DNA of 64,000 nt from Babylonia areolata (GCF_041734735.1 NC_134878.1:50286504-50350503); one strand, 5' to 3'. Positions 13,501 to 29,066 are shown, counted from the first letter of the stretch. Made by a program: numbers and translations. The notes: generated from the letters alone by a model not told the origin.

Positions 13501-16500
13501 AGAACTTCATACACACATAAGCCGCACTGGCTTATAAGCCGCACTTATTACCAGTACCGGAATACATACCGATACTACGGAAAAGCTGTCATTACTGTAA
13601 GTTATGAAATAAACACAAGTGGAAACAACACAAAGAAAAGCAAGTGAAAATACTGCTAGTGCCACAAAGAAAAAAAATAAACCCAACGAAAATAAGGTCC
13701 ATAATTTAGGGATAGTCACATTTATTCAATGTCGTCCTGCTCACTGAATCCTCTGAAATCTTCGTCTTCAGTGTCTGAGTTGAAGAGAACCAGCACAGCT
13801 CCCTCCACCATCTTGTCACTGGCTTCAGCCTCGCTTTCACTTGATGAACATGAACACAAGGTAGAGGTTGCAGCTGATTCGTCACTTGCACTGTCGTCTG
13901 CTAGGTCGATCGCCTTCAATTTGAAGGCTGCATCGTAGGCATTACGTCGCGTTTTTGGCATGATGAGGGTGTGCGCTTGAGCAGAGTAGAACTGAATGCT
14001 GATCTGAAGGCTTTGATGTGTGCGGATTTGATTTTTAAAACGTGAACAGTTAGCACGCTAACCTGAAGCTCATCCAAAAATTCATGAACAGAAATCATGA
14101 TTTTGGTGAGTTGAAGGGCAGCTAAGAATAGACGAGAACGTGACACTCCCGGGATCATTAAAATCCTCAAATAAGCCGCATCATTGTATAAGCCACAGAG
14201 GTTGAAGCTGGGAGAAAAAGTCGTGGCTTGTAGACCGAACTTTACGGTATGTACAGATTTCATGTGTGTTGTGTTGTGCAGGTGAACCAAAGAGTAACAC
14301 ACATGGCAAATGTAAGTATAGAATTTGCAGGTGTGTTCAGTTGTGTAGGTGAACCAAAGAGTAAGACACATGGCAAATGTAAGTATAGAATTTGCAGGTG
14401 TGTTCAGTTGTGCAAGTGAACCAAAGAGTAACACACATGGCAAATGTAAGTATAGAATTTGCAGGTGTGTTCAGTTGTGCAGGTGAACCAAAGAGTAAGG
14501 CACCACAAACGTATGCACAGAAGAATTTTGTGGGTGTTGTGTTGTGCTGTGCAGGCGTGGCCTTCAAGTTTGACGCGACCAGCTCCTTCCTGGTGACACT
14601 GATGACGTCGGGCACGCTGGGCACCAGTGTGTCGTGGGCACTGAGCGAGGACGGGCAGCCCCTGGTGCCCCCACTCTCCAACAGCAGCTCCAACACCTTC
14701 ACGTCAGTGTCTCTCACCTGTTGTACATAACCCTGCTGTCAAGACGTCATTTATACCACCATTTTTCATGTCATGTTACAACCTGCGTGATCTTTACTAC
14801 CATTTAGACGTCATTTATACCATTTTGATATCATGTTACACCTGTATAATCTTTACTACCATTTAGACGTCATTTATACCATTGTTCATGTCTTATTACA
14901 CCTGTGTAACCTTTAATACCATTTAGACGTCATTGATATAATTTTTCATGTCATGTTACACCTGTATAACCTTTACTACCATTTAGATATAATTTATACC
15001 ATTGTTCATGTCATGTTACACCTGTATTACCTTGACTACCATTTAGAGATAATTTATAACATTGTTCTTGTCATGTTACACCTGTATAACCTTTAATACC
15101 ATTTAGACCTCATTTATGCCTTTGTTCATATCATGTTACACCTGTATAAGCTTTACTACCATTTAGAGGTCATTTGTAACATAGCTTATGTCATGTTACG
15201 CTTGTGTAACCTTCACTACCATTTAGACGTCATTTGTAACATTGTATATGTCATGTTACACCTGTATAAGCTTTACTACCATTTAGAGGTCATTTGTAAC
15301 ATTGCTCATGTCATGTTTCACCTGTGTAACTTTTACTACCATTTGGACATCATTTGTAGCATTGTACATGTCATGCTACACCTGTATAACCTTTACTGCC
15401 TTTCAGGCGTCATTTATACCTTTGTTTATGTCATGTTACACAAGTATAACCATTACTGTCATTTAGACGTCATTTATACCATTGTTTATGTCATATTACA
15501 CATGTATAACCATTACTACCGTTTAGACATCATTTGTAACATTATACATGTCATGTTACACCTGTGTAACCTTTACTACCATTTAGACGTCGTTTGTAAC
15601 ATTGTACATGTCATGTTACACCTGTATAACCTTTACTACCATTTAGACGTCATTTGTAACATTGTACATGTCATGTTACACCTGTATAACCTTTACTACC
15701 ATTTAGACGTCGTTTGTAACATTGTACATGTCATGTTACACCTGTATAACCTTTACTACCATTTAGACATCATTTGTAACATTATACATGTCATGTTACA
15801 CCTGTGTAACCTTTACTACCATTTAGACATCATTTGTAACATTGTACATGTCATGTTACACCTGTATAACCTTTACTACCATTTAGACATCATTTGTAAC
15901 ATTGTACATGTCATGTTACACCTGTATAACCTTTACTACCATTTAGACATCATTTGTAACATTATACATGCCATGTTACACATGTATAACCATTACTACC
16001 TTTTAGGCGTCATTTATACCTTTGTTCATGTCATATTACACATGTATAACCATTACTACCTTTTAGACGTCATTTATCATTGTTTATGTCATATTACACA
16101 TGTATAACCATTACTGCCATTTAGACGTCATTTATCATTGTTTATGTCAGTGTCTGTCACATCTGCAGGCACTGACACAGACGTTTTTCGCCTATGATTT
16201 CTGTATATATTTGACTTGGTATTTTTCCTTGTTCTTGGCCAGACTTTGGAGTAAAAAAAAATTGTTGTAGATTCTGCTCCCCCCAAAATCTTTTGATTAT
16301 TTATATTATGAATGATGAAGAAAGGTCATCAGAAAGCACAAATGACATATCAGCTTATTGGAAAGCTTCACTGGTACTCTTGCTGTTCTTGCTTTAGTAC
16401 CATGAAGAAAATGGATCCTTTGGCAGCCATTGGGGCGACCGGCGTTGCCAACATTGAGAAGCTGTCCAAGTGGTTCCATGAATCTCGTCTTGACCCCAAC

Positions 16501-17425
16501 GACCCTGCCAATGCTGACCTCATCTATCTTCTGGGGGTAGGTGTTGTTGATTTTGTAGAGATATCTTCTGATGAGTGCGAATAGAAAGATATAGATATTT
16601 GGTTTGAGTGATGGCTGCTTTCCATATAAGAGTAGCTCAGATTTCACACAGAGAAATCTTTTGTGACAAAACGCAATATAACGCAACACAACAATGCACA
16701 CTGCGACACTGCGCTGCACTGCATGCACTGCAGTCATTTGGATGAGACGATAAACTGAGGTCCCGTTTGCAGCATGCACTTAGCACACGTAAAAGAACCC
16801 ACGGCAACAAAAGGGTTGTTCTTGGCAAAATTCTGTATAAAAATCCACTTCAATAGGAAAAACAAATGAAACTGCACACAGGAAAAAATACAAAAAAATG
16901 GGTGGCGCTGTAGCATGGCGACGCGCTCTCCCTGGGGAGAGCAGCCCAAATTTCACACAGAGAAATCTGTTGTGACAAAAAGAAATACAAATACAAATAC
17001 ACTGCACTGCACTGCACTACCATGCTCTGCGCTCCACTCCACTCCACTCCACAACACTACACTACACTACACTACACTACACTACACTACATTCCTCTAC
17101 ATTTCACTGTAAAAATTGTGAAAATAAGCAACATTGGCACCATCATTAGAACACCTTCACATGCGATATGGTTTTTAAGTATTGTATTTCTTTAAAGTAT
17201 TGCGACATCATGTGTGCATTGTTTAGGTATTGTGATGTATGATGAGTGTTACATAGTGTGTGTTGATTTTGTTTGTATGAATATGAATTACCATTTGAGT
17301 GTTTTGTTAGTTGTCTGCGTAGGGTTATGCTTGTACGTTTTTCATTTTATAGGGTTTAAATGCTTGTTTTAGATGTCAGTTTTTATACTTTGTGCAGCGC
17401 TGTTGAACACTTTTTACATGGAAAG

Positions 17426-17493
<68 letters not shown>

Positions 17494-17511
17494 ACAGACA
17501 GAGAGAGAGAA

Positions 17512-17545
<34 letters not shown>

Positions 17546-19639
17546 GGTTGTTGTTTTTTGTTAGGAGAGTTGGGGTTTTTTCATCCTCATATGTTGCAGG
17601 CCAGAAGTGGAGAGTCAGGCCCCCGTGAGTACTTCCGACTGGAGCAGCTGCAGGAGGAGTTTGACGTCGCCACAGAGGCTGACCTGGCCGGGAACCGGCG
17701 CTTCCAGATGCTGTCCCTGCGAGACAGGGAGGTGGCCGAGTTCAGGAACGCCAAGATGATCACACCCTTTGAACGGGAGATAGCTCGGGATGCTTTCACC
17801 GTACGATCATTTTCTTTCTCTTTCTTTCTTTTTCATTTTTTTAATTTTAATTATTTTTTTATTTTAATTTTTGACTCACTTGTGTAAACAAAGTGAGTCT
17901 GTGTTTTAACCCGGTGTTCGGTTGTCTCTGTGTGTGTGTGTGTCTGTGGTAAACTTTAACATTGACATTTTCTCTGCAAATACTTTGTCAGTTGACACCA
18001 AATTAGGCATAAAAATAGGAAAAATTCAGTTCTTTCCAGTCATCTTGTTTAAAGCAATATTGCACCATAAAAAATGAAGCCTAATTATATGCAAACTGCA
18101 TTTACTGTTATATTTATATTTTTTGTATTCTCTAAACTTGGCACTTTGATCTGATATTCTGACCCAACAAAAAGAGCAGTCATTATTATCATTTTTTGTT
18201 CAAACAGGAACTTCTTTTGCTAAGCATGGAAGTTTTTTTTATTTTGCAAACGTTTTGGTGCAGATAGTAAAAAAGGGAAAGTACTCTGTAATTAATGCTA
18301 GGGGACTTAATTCAAATCTGGTTAGGACTTTTTTTTTTTTTTTAACGCGAAGCTTTATAATAACAAATACAGAACACATTTTAACGATTAGATTTTTTTT
18401 TAAAGTGTATCACAAGTGAGCCTTGAAGGCCTTGCCACTCTTGTTTTTTTTATCTTCACCCCCATCCTAAGAGATACTGTGGCAGAGAAGGTCAGGCGTT
18501 GGACTTCCGATCCAGTGTTCACCAGTGATCAGGGTTTGAGGCCCCGTTTTAACATGGCGTTGTGTTCTTGGGAAAGGAACTTTACTCTGATTTTCCTCAA
18601 TCCACCCCAATGTGAATGGGTAGCTGATTTTAGTTCGGGATGGTTAAAACAGCAGAAGGCCTTGCCTTCCTATATTGAGCCCTAGACATGTTGGATATGT
18701 TTAAATTCACTACCATGGTGGGGTTTAAAAGGCTACAAGACATTTAAACTCTTAACCGTAACACCCCACCCTACCCCTCAACCTCTTCCCCATGTAACAT
18801 TCTCAGTGCAGTGGAGTGATGGCCTAGAGGTAATGCGTCCGACTAGGAAGCGAGAGAATCTGAGCGCGCTGGTTTGAATCACGGCTCAGCTGCCAATATT
18901 TTCTCCCCCTCCACTAGACCTTGAGTGGTGGTCTGGGCGCTAGTCATTCGGATGAGATGATAAACCAAGGTCCCGGGTGCAGCTTGCACTTCGCGCACGT
19001 AAAAAAACCCACGGCAACAAAAGGGTTGTTCCTGGCAAAATTCTGAAGAAAAATCCACTTCGATAGGAAAAAACAAATAAAACTGCACGCAGGAAAAAAT
19101 ACAAAAAATGGGTGGCGCTGTAGTATAGCGACGCGCTGTCCCTGGGGAGAGCAGCCCGAATTTCACACAGAGAAATCTGTTGTGATAAAAAGCAATACAA
19201 TTACAAATACAAATATTGTAAAGCAGATCGACAGTTGTAATGCACTAGTTTGGCAGGCTTTTTGTGCAACGTGTTTTAGAGTGATGTTTTGCATGTGATG
19301 TTGGATTGTGTTGTGTTTTGATTGTGGTGGTCTGGCTTTGGCTGGGTTTGATTTTGACTGGTTTGATTTGATGTGATGTGACTGGCTGTCAAACAGGAGT
19401 ATGAAAAGAAGCAGAGGGAAGAGGAACGACAGAAGGTGATGGACGACATAGAGGGGGTCAGACAAGCTCACAGTCGATATGTGCAGAAGGTTGGTGACTT
19501 GAGAGAAGGAGAGAGAGAGAGAGGAAGAGATTTTGAATACCTATACAGTATGTATATGTGTGTATATATATACAGTTATGAGTGTTTATATCATTTGACA
19601 GTTATGGGTGCTTATATCTGTGTCCTATCTCTCTGTCTA

Positions 19640-19672
<33 letters not shown>

Positions 19673-21892
19673 ATTCATGTGTATATATATATGTGTGTGT
19701 GTGCTGTAAGTAAGATGATTAGATTTGCAAATGGTGCCTAGCTACACTTTTGGAGTTAAAAGACATTTGTGTTTTCTCAACTTTTTATGTGACATTGTTG
19801 TGTATTTGGAAATGTTTGTTCTGGGCATGAAAAGATTATTTTGCAGTAATCCTCCATACTCCAATAGGAGTGAAAGGATAATCAAAACTGGAAACTGGAA
19901 ACTTGTGTTTGTGTGTTTGTGTCCTGTCATCCAGGCAGTATCTCACAGCAGCAGTTTTCTCTCATTTTCATTGGTATATTTTTCAAATCTAATCTTAAAA
20001 CATATTTGTTCAAAACAGTATTTTAAACTGTAGATCTTGCTACCTCCAGACCATCTTTTTTCATGTGTGTGCGTCAGTGTGTCTGAATGGGGATGGGTGA
20101 GGGGTGAGGTGGGTGCATTACGAAGTGATTTCACACTAACATTTTTTAAAGGTTTTGTTATTTTTTAACACGTTTTGCACCTTATTATTGTCTATTGCTT
20201 TCCTGTGTCTTCTTCATATCACATGTGTTGTTGAATGTTGTTATATGTACAAGGTAAGTGCTATATAAATGCTTATGATTATTACTATTATTATTCATTC
20301 TTTTTGACGGGCGCAATAGCCAAGTGGTTAAAGCGTTGGACTGTCAGTCTGAGGGTCCCAGGTTCGAATCATGGTGACGGCGCCTGGTGGGTAAAGGGTG
20401 GAGATTTTTACGATCTCCCAGGTCAACATATGTGCAGACCTGCTAGTGCCTGAACCCCCTTCGTGTGTATATGCAAGCAGAAGATCAAATACGCACGTTA
20501 AAGATCCTGTAATCCATGTCAGCGTTCGGTGGGTTATGGAAACAAGAACATACCCAGCATGCACACCCCCGAAAACGGAGTATGGCTGCCTACATGGCGG
20601 GGTAAAAATGGTCATACACGTAAAAGCCCACTCGTGTGCATACGAGTGAACGCAGAAGAAGAAGAAGAAGATTCTTTCTTTTTCTCACTGGTATTGCTGT
20701 CGAAAACACTTTCAGTCTATTAAAATACCTGTCCTCGGTATGGGAATAATGTGCTGGTTACCTGCTCTCCCTGGTATTTTTGCTGAGCGAAACATTGTAT
20801 GCTGTTTCGTGATGTGTGGTATTTTGCCTTCATAAATGAAACTGAGACTGTTTTTCCAGCTATTGAGCAGATTTTCAAGAGAATATGATTCTTTTTAGCT
20901 GTGCTGTCATTATCAGTGTTTGTAGTTGTTGTTTGTTTTGTTTTTTTTATAAATTTTTGTCATTGTTTATGTATTTATCTATTCATCTGTCTAATTATCT
21001 ATACATTTATCGATTTATTCATGTATATTGTTTTATGTCTTTGACGCTTCTTCTAAAAAAATTATTTAAAAAAAAAAAAGAAACACTTTGCATCGACAAG
21101 TTGACGGTGGAGGTAAGATTGAGAATCAGAGGGTGGGTTGTAGGGGGGAAAGACAGAGTGGGGGAGGGGGGGGGGGGGTTTACAAAAACCTGGAGTTGAG
21201 CATGATGGAGAAACACCAGGTTAGACTCTTGTTTTTGATTTCCCCTCGGAATCTGAGATTGACTTTGACTACCTTAAATACTTCTCAGCCTGAATGAAGG
21301 AAACAAAGAATATGAAATGGATCACTGCTTATTATTATTATTGTTATTATTTAATGTTTTAATTTAACCCCTTGAGTGCCATAGAACGTGTCACTTCATC
21401 AGAAGAAGGGAAGTAACTCTGGAAGGCTGAAAATTCGCACAGTTTATCTAGAGTGGCATATCTCCAGACCTCACTTTTAGGCTTTTTGTTTTGTGACTTG
21501 AAACACCACTTTCTACTGGGTTCCTTTTGCACGGAAGGGGTTGAACGTGTGATTTACTTTCCTGGTAAAAAAAAGAAAAAAAGAAAAAAGACTTTTTTTT
21601 TACTTTTTCCACAGATCCGGGAACAAGTGATCATGAGGTTCCGCCTTGCTTCACACCAGAAACGTCTGGAGGACATGGTGGTGGAGGAAGCAGTGCCCAA
21701 TATTGCGTGAGTTGTTGCAACAGATCATGTGTGTGTTTGTGTGTGTGTGCCTGTGTGTATGTACATACGCAAATGAGCGTGCATGCATGTTAATTACTTG
21801 TTTGTGTTTTGTATTATTGTTTGTGATGTTTGTGTTCGTAAATGTTTGTTTATTTATTTATGTTCATTTATTTATGTTTATTTATTTATTTA

Positions 21893-21930
<38 letters not shown>

Positions 21931-22077
21931 ATGTAAAATGAAGACTGCTTCCCTTGGTGTCATTTCTGTAATTCATTGTTGATTAAATGTGCTTGCACAT
22001 CTCTCTCTCTATCTCACACATGCACGCATGCACGCACACATGCACGCACGCACGCACATATACATACATACATATTT

Positions 22078-22117
<40 letters not shown>

Positions 22118-25100
22118 ACACACCCACCCACCCACACACACACACACACATCAGTCACAAAACACCACCCATGCATCCTACTGACCGCCGCCTCTTTCAC
22201 CACAAACCCACAGCATGATCGGCATCAGCCTGCTACGCCTGTCGGAGCCGCGACGACCCCTGAAGCCTGTACGCAAGGAGAGGAAAAAGGTGACGGCCCA
22301 GGCTATCAAAGGGGACGAGGTTCGGCTCCTCGTCAACATCATCCGCTCCACCAACATCCCTGTGCGCAGACCTCACCACAGGTAGAGAGACTTCAGGGTT
22401 CAAGGTCCCATATAGTTTTGCGGCTGTTGGGTCAATAAAATAATATCTACTGTGTTCAGGGTTTGGCATTGGAAAGCAGGCCCCAGTTCTCATCTCCTTC
22501 TGCTGTTTTAACCTTCCCCAGCCAGAGTCAGGTGCTCATTTACATGTGGATGGAGTGAGGAAAATGAAGAGAAAATGGAGCGATGGCCTAGAGGTAACGC
22601 GTCTGGCTAGGAAAGGAGAGAATCTTGAGCATGCTGGTTCGAATCACGGCTCAGTTGCCGATATTTTCTCCCCCTCCACTAGACCTTTAGTGGTGGTCTG
22701 GGCGTTAGTCATTCGGATGAGAATAAACCGAGGTCCTGTGTGCAGCATGCACTTAGCACACGTAAAAGAACCCATGGCAACAAAAGGGTTGTTCCTGGCA
22801 AAATTCTGAAGAAAAATCCACTTCGATAGGAAAAACAAATAAAACTGCACGCAGGAAAAAATACAAAAAAATGGGTGGCGCTGTAGTATAGCGACGCGCA
22901 CTCCCTAGGGAGGGCAGCCTGAATTTCACACAGAGAAATCTGTTGTGATAAAAAGAAATACAGATACAAATACAAAATAAACACTGTGGTGAAATGGCGC
23001 TTTGAACTCTCATCACTGATGAACACTGGACTGGAAGTCATAAGTCTTAACGTTCACAGATGAACGTACAGTATCAAACACTAAAACAGTGTGAACAACA
23101 AACAAGCGGAAGGTTATGAATCATTCTCTTGGATTGATAAGTGCATGGAATGGGCTTGCAACAAATTAACATTAACAATGACAATGGAATTTGAAGGTGG
23201 AAAAATGCACACACACATGAAAGGCAGTAGATAAACGAACGTACGAAACAAGAATGATACACAAGAAGATGAAGAGGGTCATGATGAAATACCCAGAGCA
23301 CAATTCCAAACATTAATCAGCTCAAACTTCATCAGTTGATGAGCTATTTGTTACCAGAGAGAAGACAGACAGGATGAAATAGTAAAGAACACGTGTGGGA
23401 AGGCTGAACATACTTCATCTAGTGCAGACCTGTTGGAAATGCAGAATACAAGGCTTATGTTGTTGTTTGAAAATGAATCAACAGAGTGGTAGGCAGCAGT
23501 GGAGATCTCTTGTGGTGGCTTTGTTGCCACAGGGTACACTGACGATCTTCTTCTTCTTCTGCGTTCACTCGTATGCACATGAGTGGGCTTTTACGTGTAT
23601 GACCGTTTTTACCCCGCCATGTAGGCAGCCATACTCCGTTTTCGGGTGTGTGCATGCTGGGTATGTTCTTGTTTCCATAACCCACCAAATGCTGACATGG
23701 ATTACAGGATCTTTAATGTGTGTATTTGATCTTCTGCTTGCATATAGACACGAAGGGGGTTCAGGCACTTGCAGGTCTGCACATATGTTGACCTGGGAGA
23801 TCGTAAAAATCTCCACCCTTTACCCACCAGGCGCCGTCACTGTGATTCGAACCCGGGACCCTCAGATTGAAAGTCCAATGCTTTAACCACTCGGCTATTG
23901 CACCCGTCACACTGACAATCAAGACAAGATGCGTTTAAGAGTAAAGGGGTGCTGTGGCAGATTGGGTTTGGTGTTGGACTTGTGATGAAGCGTTCACCAG
24001 TGATCAGGGTTCAAGGCCCTGTTTCAGCATGATGCTGAATAGAATAGAATAGAATAGAATACTTTTTATTGTCATAAAACCTTAAAGTTTATAAGACACA
24101 ATGAAACATAAACATGAGCATATTAAGAAGAGAAACATTCATGAACAAATTTCGCCAGCCTTGGCTGTATTTCTGTTAGAAGGATCAATTCACTAGGCTT
24201 TGCATTTGGACGACATATATCGATTAGGAATCAGTGTCTGTAAGTATTGTACTTTACACAATTGTCTAAAAGGTGAATCTCATCTTCTAAACTGTTACAA
24301 GTATCACACAGTCTTTGTTCTTTCGGTGTATTTTTATATCTTCCCTGTTCGATTTGTAAGTCATGGGCGCTGATTCGTAACATGGTCAGTGCTTTCCTGT
24401 GTTGTGTATTTGCTGTATTCTTTAAATACGGTTCAATTTTATAATTTGTCACAGCGTTCTTGTAAAATGCTAATTTAGATGAACTGTCATGTTTCTGTTT
24501 CCAAAATTTTATATATTCATTTTCAAGCTTCTTGGATACAGCATGCTTTTTTTTTTGGTTTTCTTTTACGTATGGAGTAAGTTTTTACCAATTTTCTACA
24601 GTGAATAGAGAATATATTTGCATTTGCTTTTGTATATGTAAATCATGTTTATAATGTCAAGAGTGTTGAGCTGCATTTATGTGTTTTTGGAGATTGTACT
24701 CAATTATACATGTGAGACATGTATTGTTGTTTTGTCATATAATTGTGACCATGGGAAATACTTTTTTTGCTTTTGAAAAAAATAAAAATAAAAATAAGAA
24801 AAATATATGCAAACATTTTTCTGCTATTTTCAGATGGGTTGAATTTATATCGACTAACAAGAAATGATTATTCTTGCAACACAGGACGCAGCTGTCTGTT
24901 TTCCCCAAGACAGTGTATCACCTTTGATCAGAAACGGTGTTTGTGTTTCAGTGCTGGTGGCGGTGCAACCACCACACGAGAGCTGGACAGAAAGCCCACC
25001 GTCAAAAATATCACCGGAGAGGTAGGGTTCTGTGTTCCTGTGCCCGCTGAGTTCATGCTTTGGTACACGCAGCCTGACACAGTGCAGTCCGTCACAGCAC

Positions 25101-28100
25101 AGCACAGCACAGCACACCACCATGGCACAGCTGGAACAAAGCAGTGCAAAACGTTGAGTGGCAGAGAACACAGCACAGTAGCGACAGTGCAGCATAACAG
25201 ATAGACATCAGCCAGATGCTGGAAACTACAGAGTCATGCTGTGGGTCAGTGGTGATAGATGTAGCGTCAGGTGTGGCTGGACAGGTCAGTACAGGACTGA
25301 TAGTATCCCTCCCACACGACGCACAGGCGACATCTGATGCTGGTTCGTCTGTCTCTGTCTGGCTTTGGGTCTTTCTCCCCAGTCTCTTACCTTTGGGTCT
25401 GTCTCCTCAGTCTCTTACCTTTGGGTCTGTCTCCCCAGTCTCTTACCTTTGGGTCTTTCTCCCCAGTCTCTTACCTTTGGGTCTGTCTCCCCAGTCTCTT
25501 ACCTTTGGGTCTTTCTCCCCAGTCTCCTACCTTTGGGTCTGTCTCCCCAGTCTCTTACCTTTGGGTCTTTCTCCCCAGTCTCTTAGCTGTGGAACAATAG
25601 TCATTAAGACATTCTTCAAAACTGGAGAGGCCTTTTTGCACCTTCTGCCAATCAAGCCGATCATTCTGAGGCAAGAGGTTCCCAGGTGTTCAGGTTGCTG
25701 AAGCAGGCACAATAGCTGAGTGGTGAAAGCATTGGACTTTCAATCTGAGGGTCTCGGGTTCGAATCTTGGTAATGGTGCCTAGTGGGTTAAGGGTGGAGG
25801 TTTTTCTAATCTCCCAGGTCAACATATGTGCAGACCTGCTTGTGCCTGAACCCCCTTGTATTTATACACATGCAGAAGGTCAAATATGCACATTGAAGAT
25901 CCTGTAATCCATGTCGGCATTCAGTGGGTTATGGAAACAAGAACATACAGAGCATGCACACCCCCGAAAAAGGGGTATGGCTGCCTACATGGCAGGGTGA
26001 ATAAACAAAACAGTCATACACATAAATGTTCCATGTTGTCTGAGTGTGTATGTGTGTGTGCGTGAACTCTGATTGAATGACACATTCGATGACATCAAAT
26101 GATGAGTGCCCAGGTAGGCAGCCTGTTATGCAAATGACCCCGTGTTTGTAAAGCGCTTAGAGCTTGGTCTCCAACGGAGGATAGGTGCTGTATGATTATC
26201 CATATCATTCAACATTCATTCATTCATTCATAATGCAGCACAGCATCTTACAAGAAAATACAACAGAACACATGATACAACAGCATGGGTGTGCAGTTCA
26301 TTCCACCCACTCCACAGTGCTGGATTGGTTCTTTAATCCTATAACTGTATATGTATGAATATTATATGTCTGACTGACTGTTGATGCAGAAAAAAAAAAT
26401 GTCCTTCTTTTTTCTCACTGCAGACACTGGTCCACCCGTACGTGGAGGTGATGTTTCAGCGGAACACGGTTCGCACCAGTGCAGGGGAAGGCCCGAACCC
26501 CAGCTTCAATGAGGAACTGGAACTGGCTCTGAAGTAAGATCTGGGTAGTGAGACCTGAGGTTAAAACCATGCAGAGGGTTACATGCTGCCTGACATACAG
26601 CAACATGAAAAAAAAGCAGTGTGCAAACTCAAATTAGCATTAGTTCAGCATGATATGCCCTTATACTTGTTGAACAGAATTAAAAGACCAATTTGTCAAA
26701 GGCATGGAAACTGCAGCCCAAGAAAGTTGAAGAAGAAGAAAATTATCAGTCACTTGCGGTTTTGTTTTTTTGTTGTTGGTTTTTTTTTAACCCTTTGACT
26801 GCTGATGATGATTATGCTCATCAGTGATGGGCTGTTGTCTGTCTGAGATAATCTTGAAATTGAGGTGACTGTTGATGATGATTATGCTCATCAGTGATGG
26901 GCTGTTGTCTGTCTGAGATAATCTTGAAATTGAGGTTACCAGTCAGGATGTTAGTCGCCATTGTTTATTTGGACTCCTTCCTTTCAGGACTGCATAATTT
27001 TTTGCTCAGTAACACCACTTGAAAAAAACACACACCCAAAACCAGTACTTTTTAAGTAGTTCTTGTGCTTAAGATTCATGCCACAGTTACTGCATTTAAT
27101 CTGTTCAGCAGTCAAGGGAGTCTTTTTTTTTCTTTTTTGCAAGAGAGTCTCCTTTTTTTTCTTCTTCTTTTTTTTTTTGTAAGGGAGTCTCCTTTTTTTT
27201 CTGTCATAGATGTTACTGTTTGTTCTGTGTTCATTCTGTAACCAGTCATTATCAGAGATCTTACTGTTTGTTCTGTGTTCATTCTGTAACCAGTCATTAT
27301 CAGAGATCTTACTGTTTGTTCTGTGTTCATTCTGTAACCAGTCATTATCAGAGATCTTACTGTTTGTTCTGTGTTCATTCTGTAACCAGTCATTATCAGA
27401 GATCTTACTGTTTGTTCTCAGAGATCTTACTGTTTGTTCTATGTCTGCTCTGTAGCCAGTCATTTTCTGATGTCATTTCATGCTTTCCCCAGAGCTCCAA
27501 ATGATGACTTCTCTCCCAACACTCTTCAAAGCATCCAGGACAGCATCTACCTCAACCTGTTTGATGAAGTGGTCGTCAATGTTCTGGAAGTAAGTGTGGA
27601 CTTGACTCTGATAGAGGATTAACCCTTTCACAACACTCCTGGCCTGAGGCTGCCTAGAAAATTTATTATGAACAAGTAGTGGAACAAAAAGCACCACTGA
27701 TTTTGTTTTTTGTAGACAGATTGGCCTAAAACTTGATAAGATGATAGCTGTGTTACTGGTTAGTTCTTTTTTTTTTTTTTTTTTTTTTTTATTCTGCATC
27801 AAAATCATCATCATTTGGGGTAAAATCCCTGTCACTGTTGTTCATTAAAACTTTTTGGAGGACATCCTCAAACATATATACCTCTGATCTTTTGACATTT
27901 TCAACATAAAGATTTGAACAAAGACTACTGAATACAAATAAAATGAAAGAGGGAAGATTGATGAAGGGAAGTAAACATTGAAACATGGCATGGATTGAGA
28001 AAACATGGATATGGATGAGATTTCCACTCGAGTTTGCTGTTATGAGTATACTCTGGACTCAGCACTGAGTGATGCTCTGTTGTTTTGAGTTATTCTGGAA

Positions 28101-28969
28101 TTTATTCACAGTGAGTGAAGCAACTTAAGCCTTATTGTGGATACAGGATCACTAAGGAAAAAAAAAAAAAGAGTAGGATATAAAAGGGACATAAAAAAGG
28201 ATAAGCTGTATGAATTTGTTTGATACATTTGATGATGATTTATTGTTCACACGTTTGAAAAGCTGTTAAGCATTGTAGAAGAACAAGAATTAGTTAAAGG
28301 AGGCACAAAGTTTGTTTCATTCTGTGTATATTATATGTTTGTTTTTTTATAATCAGGACGAACGTGAGCGTGACACAGCAGTTCACCAGAGGCTGGAGAA
28401 GAAATGGCTGGGCAACATCAGGATCCCCTTTTCCACAATCTATCTGAATGGCAAGGTAAGAGAGTGTCTGAGTTGGTGGTGTCTCTAAGTACGTTCCATC
28501 GGTACAGGCACTATTGAATACCGCCAAAGTGATTCAGCAGCAGTGCAGGGTCTCCTCTTGTGTTTGGCCTTCTGGCAACCTAATATCAGTAGTTCCCTAG
28601 GACTGCCAGTAGTGAGACTGTGACAGATGAACCTGGGTGTGGCTGTGTTTGGGGAACTCGGAATGAGCGACGTGGTTGTTATGCCACTGAAAAAGTGCAG
28701 ATGATGGGCCAACAAAAAAATCCACTTACGAAACATGATCCTCTTGTTATTAGTTCCAGCATATCCTGACCAAATGTCAGTGCTTTAAAAATAAAATAAG
28801 GTTAACCCACTAAACTCTAAAACTGTGAGCAGAGCATGCATGGTTTCATTGGAATTTTGGGAAAAGCTGTATCTAGTAAAGATAAAACATGATGTTTATG
28901 TTCTTTCATGTGGGCAAATGTTTGTGTGCATGTGTATGAATGCACATGTTTGTGTGTGCCAGTGAGTGA

Positions 28970-29015
<46 letters not shown>

Positions 29016-29035
29016 GAGTGTGTGTGTGTGTGTGC

Positions 29036-29066
<31 letters not shown>

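Noticed and set aside
25216-25701. Repetitive open frames rich in SPVSYLWV and SPQSLTFG
   Set aside because: The 28-bp tandem repeat rotates through all three frames, so openness carries no information.
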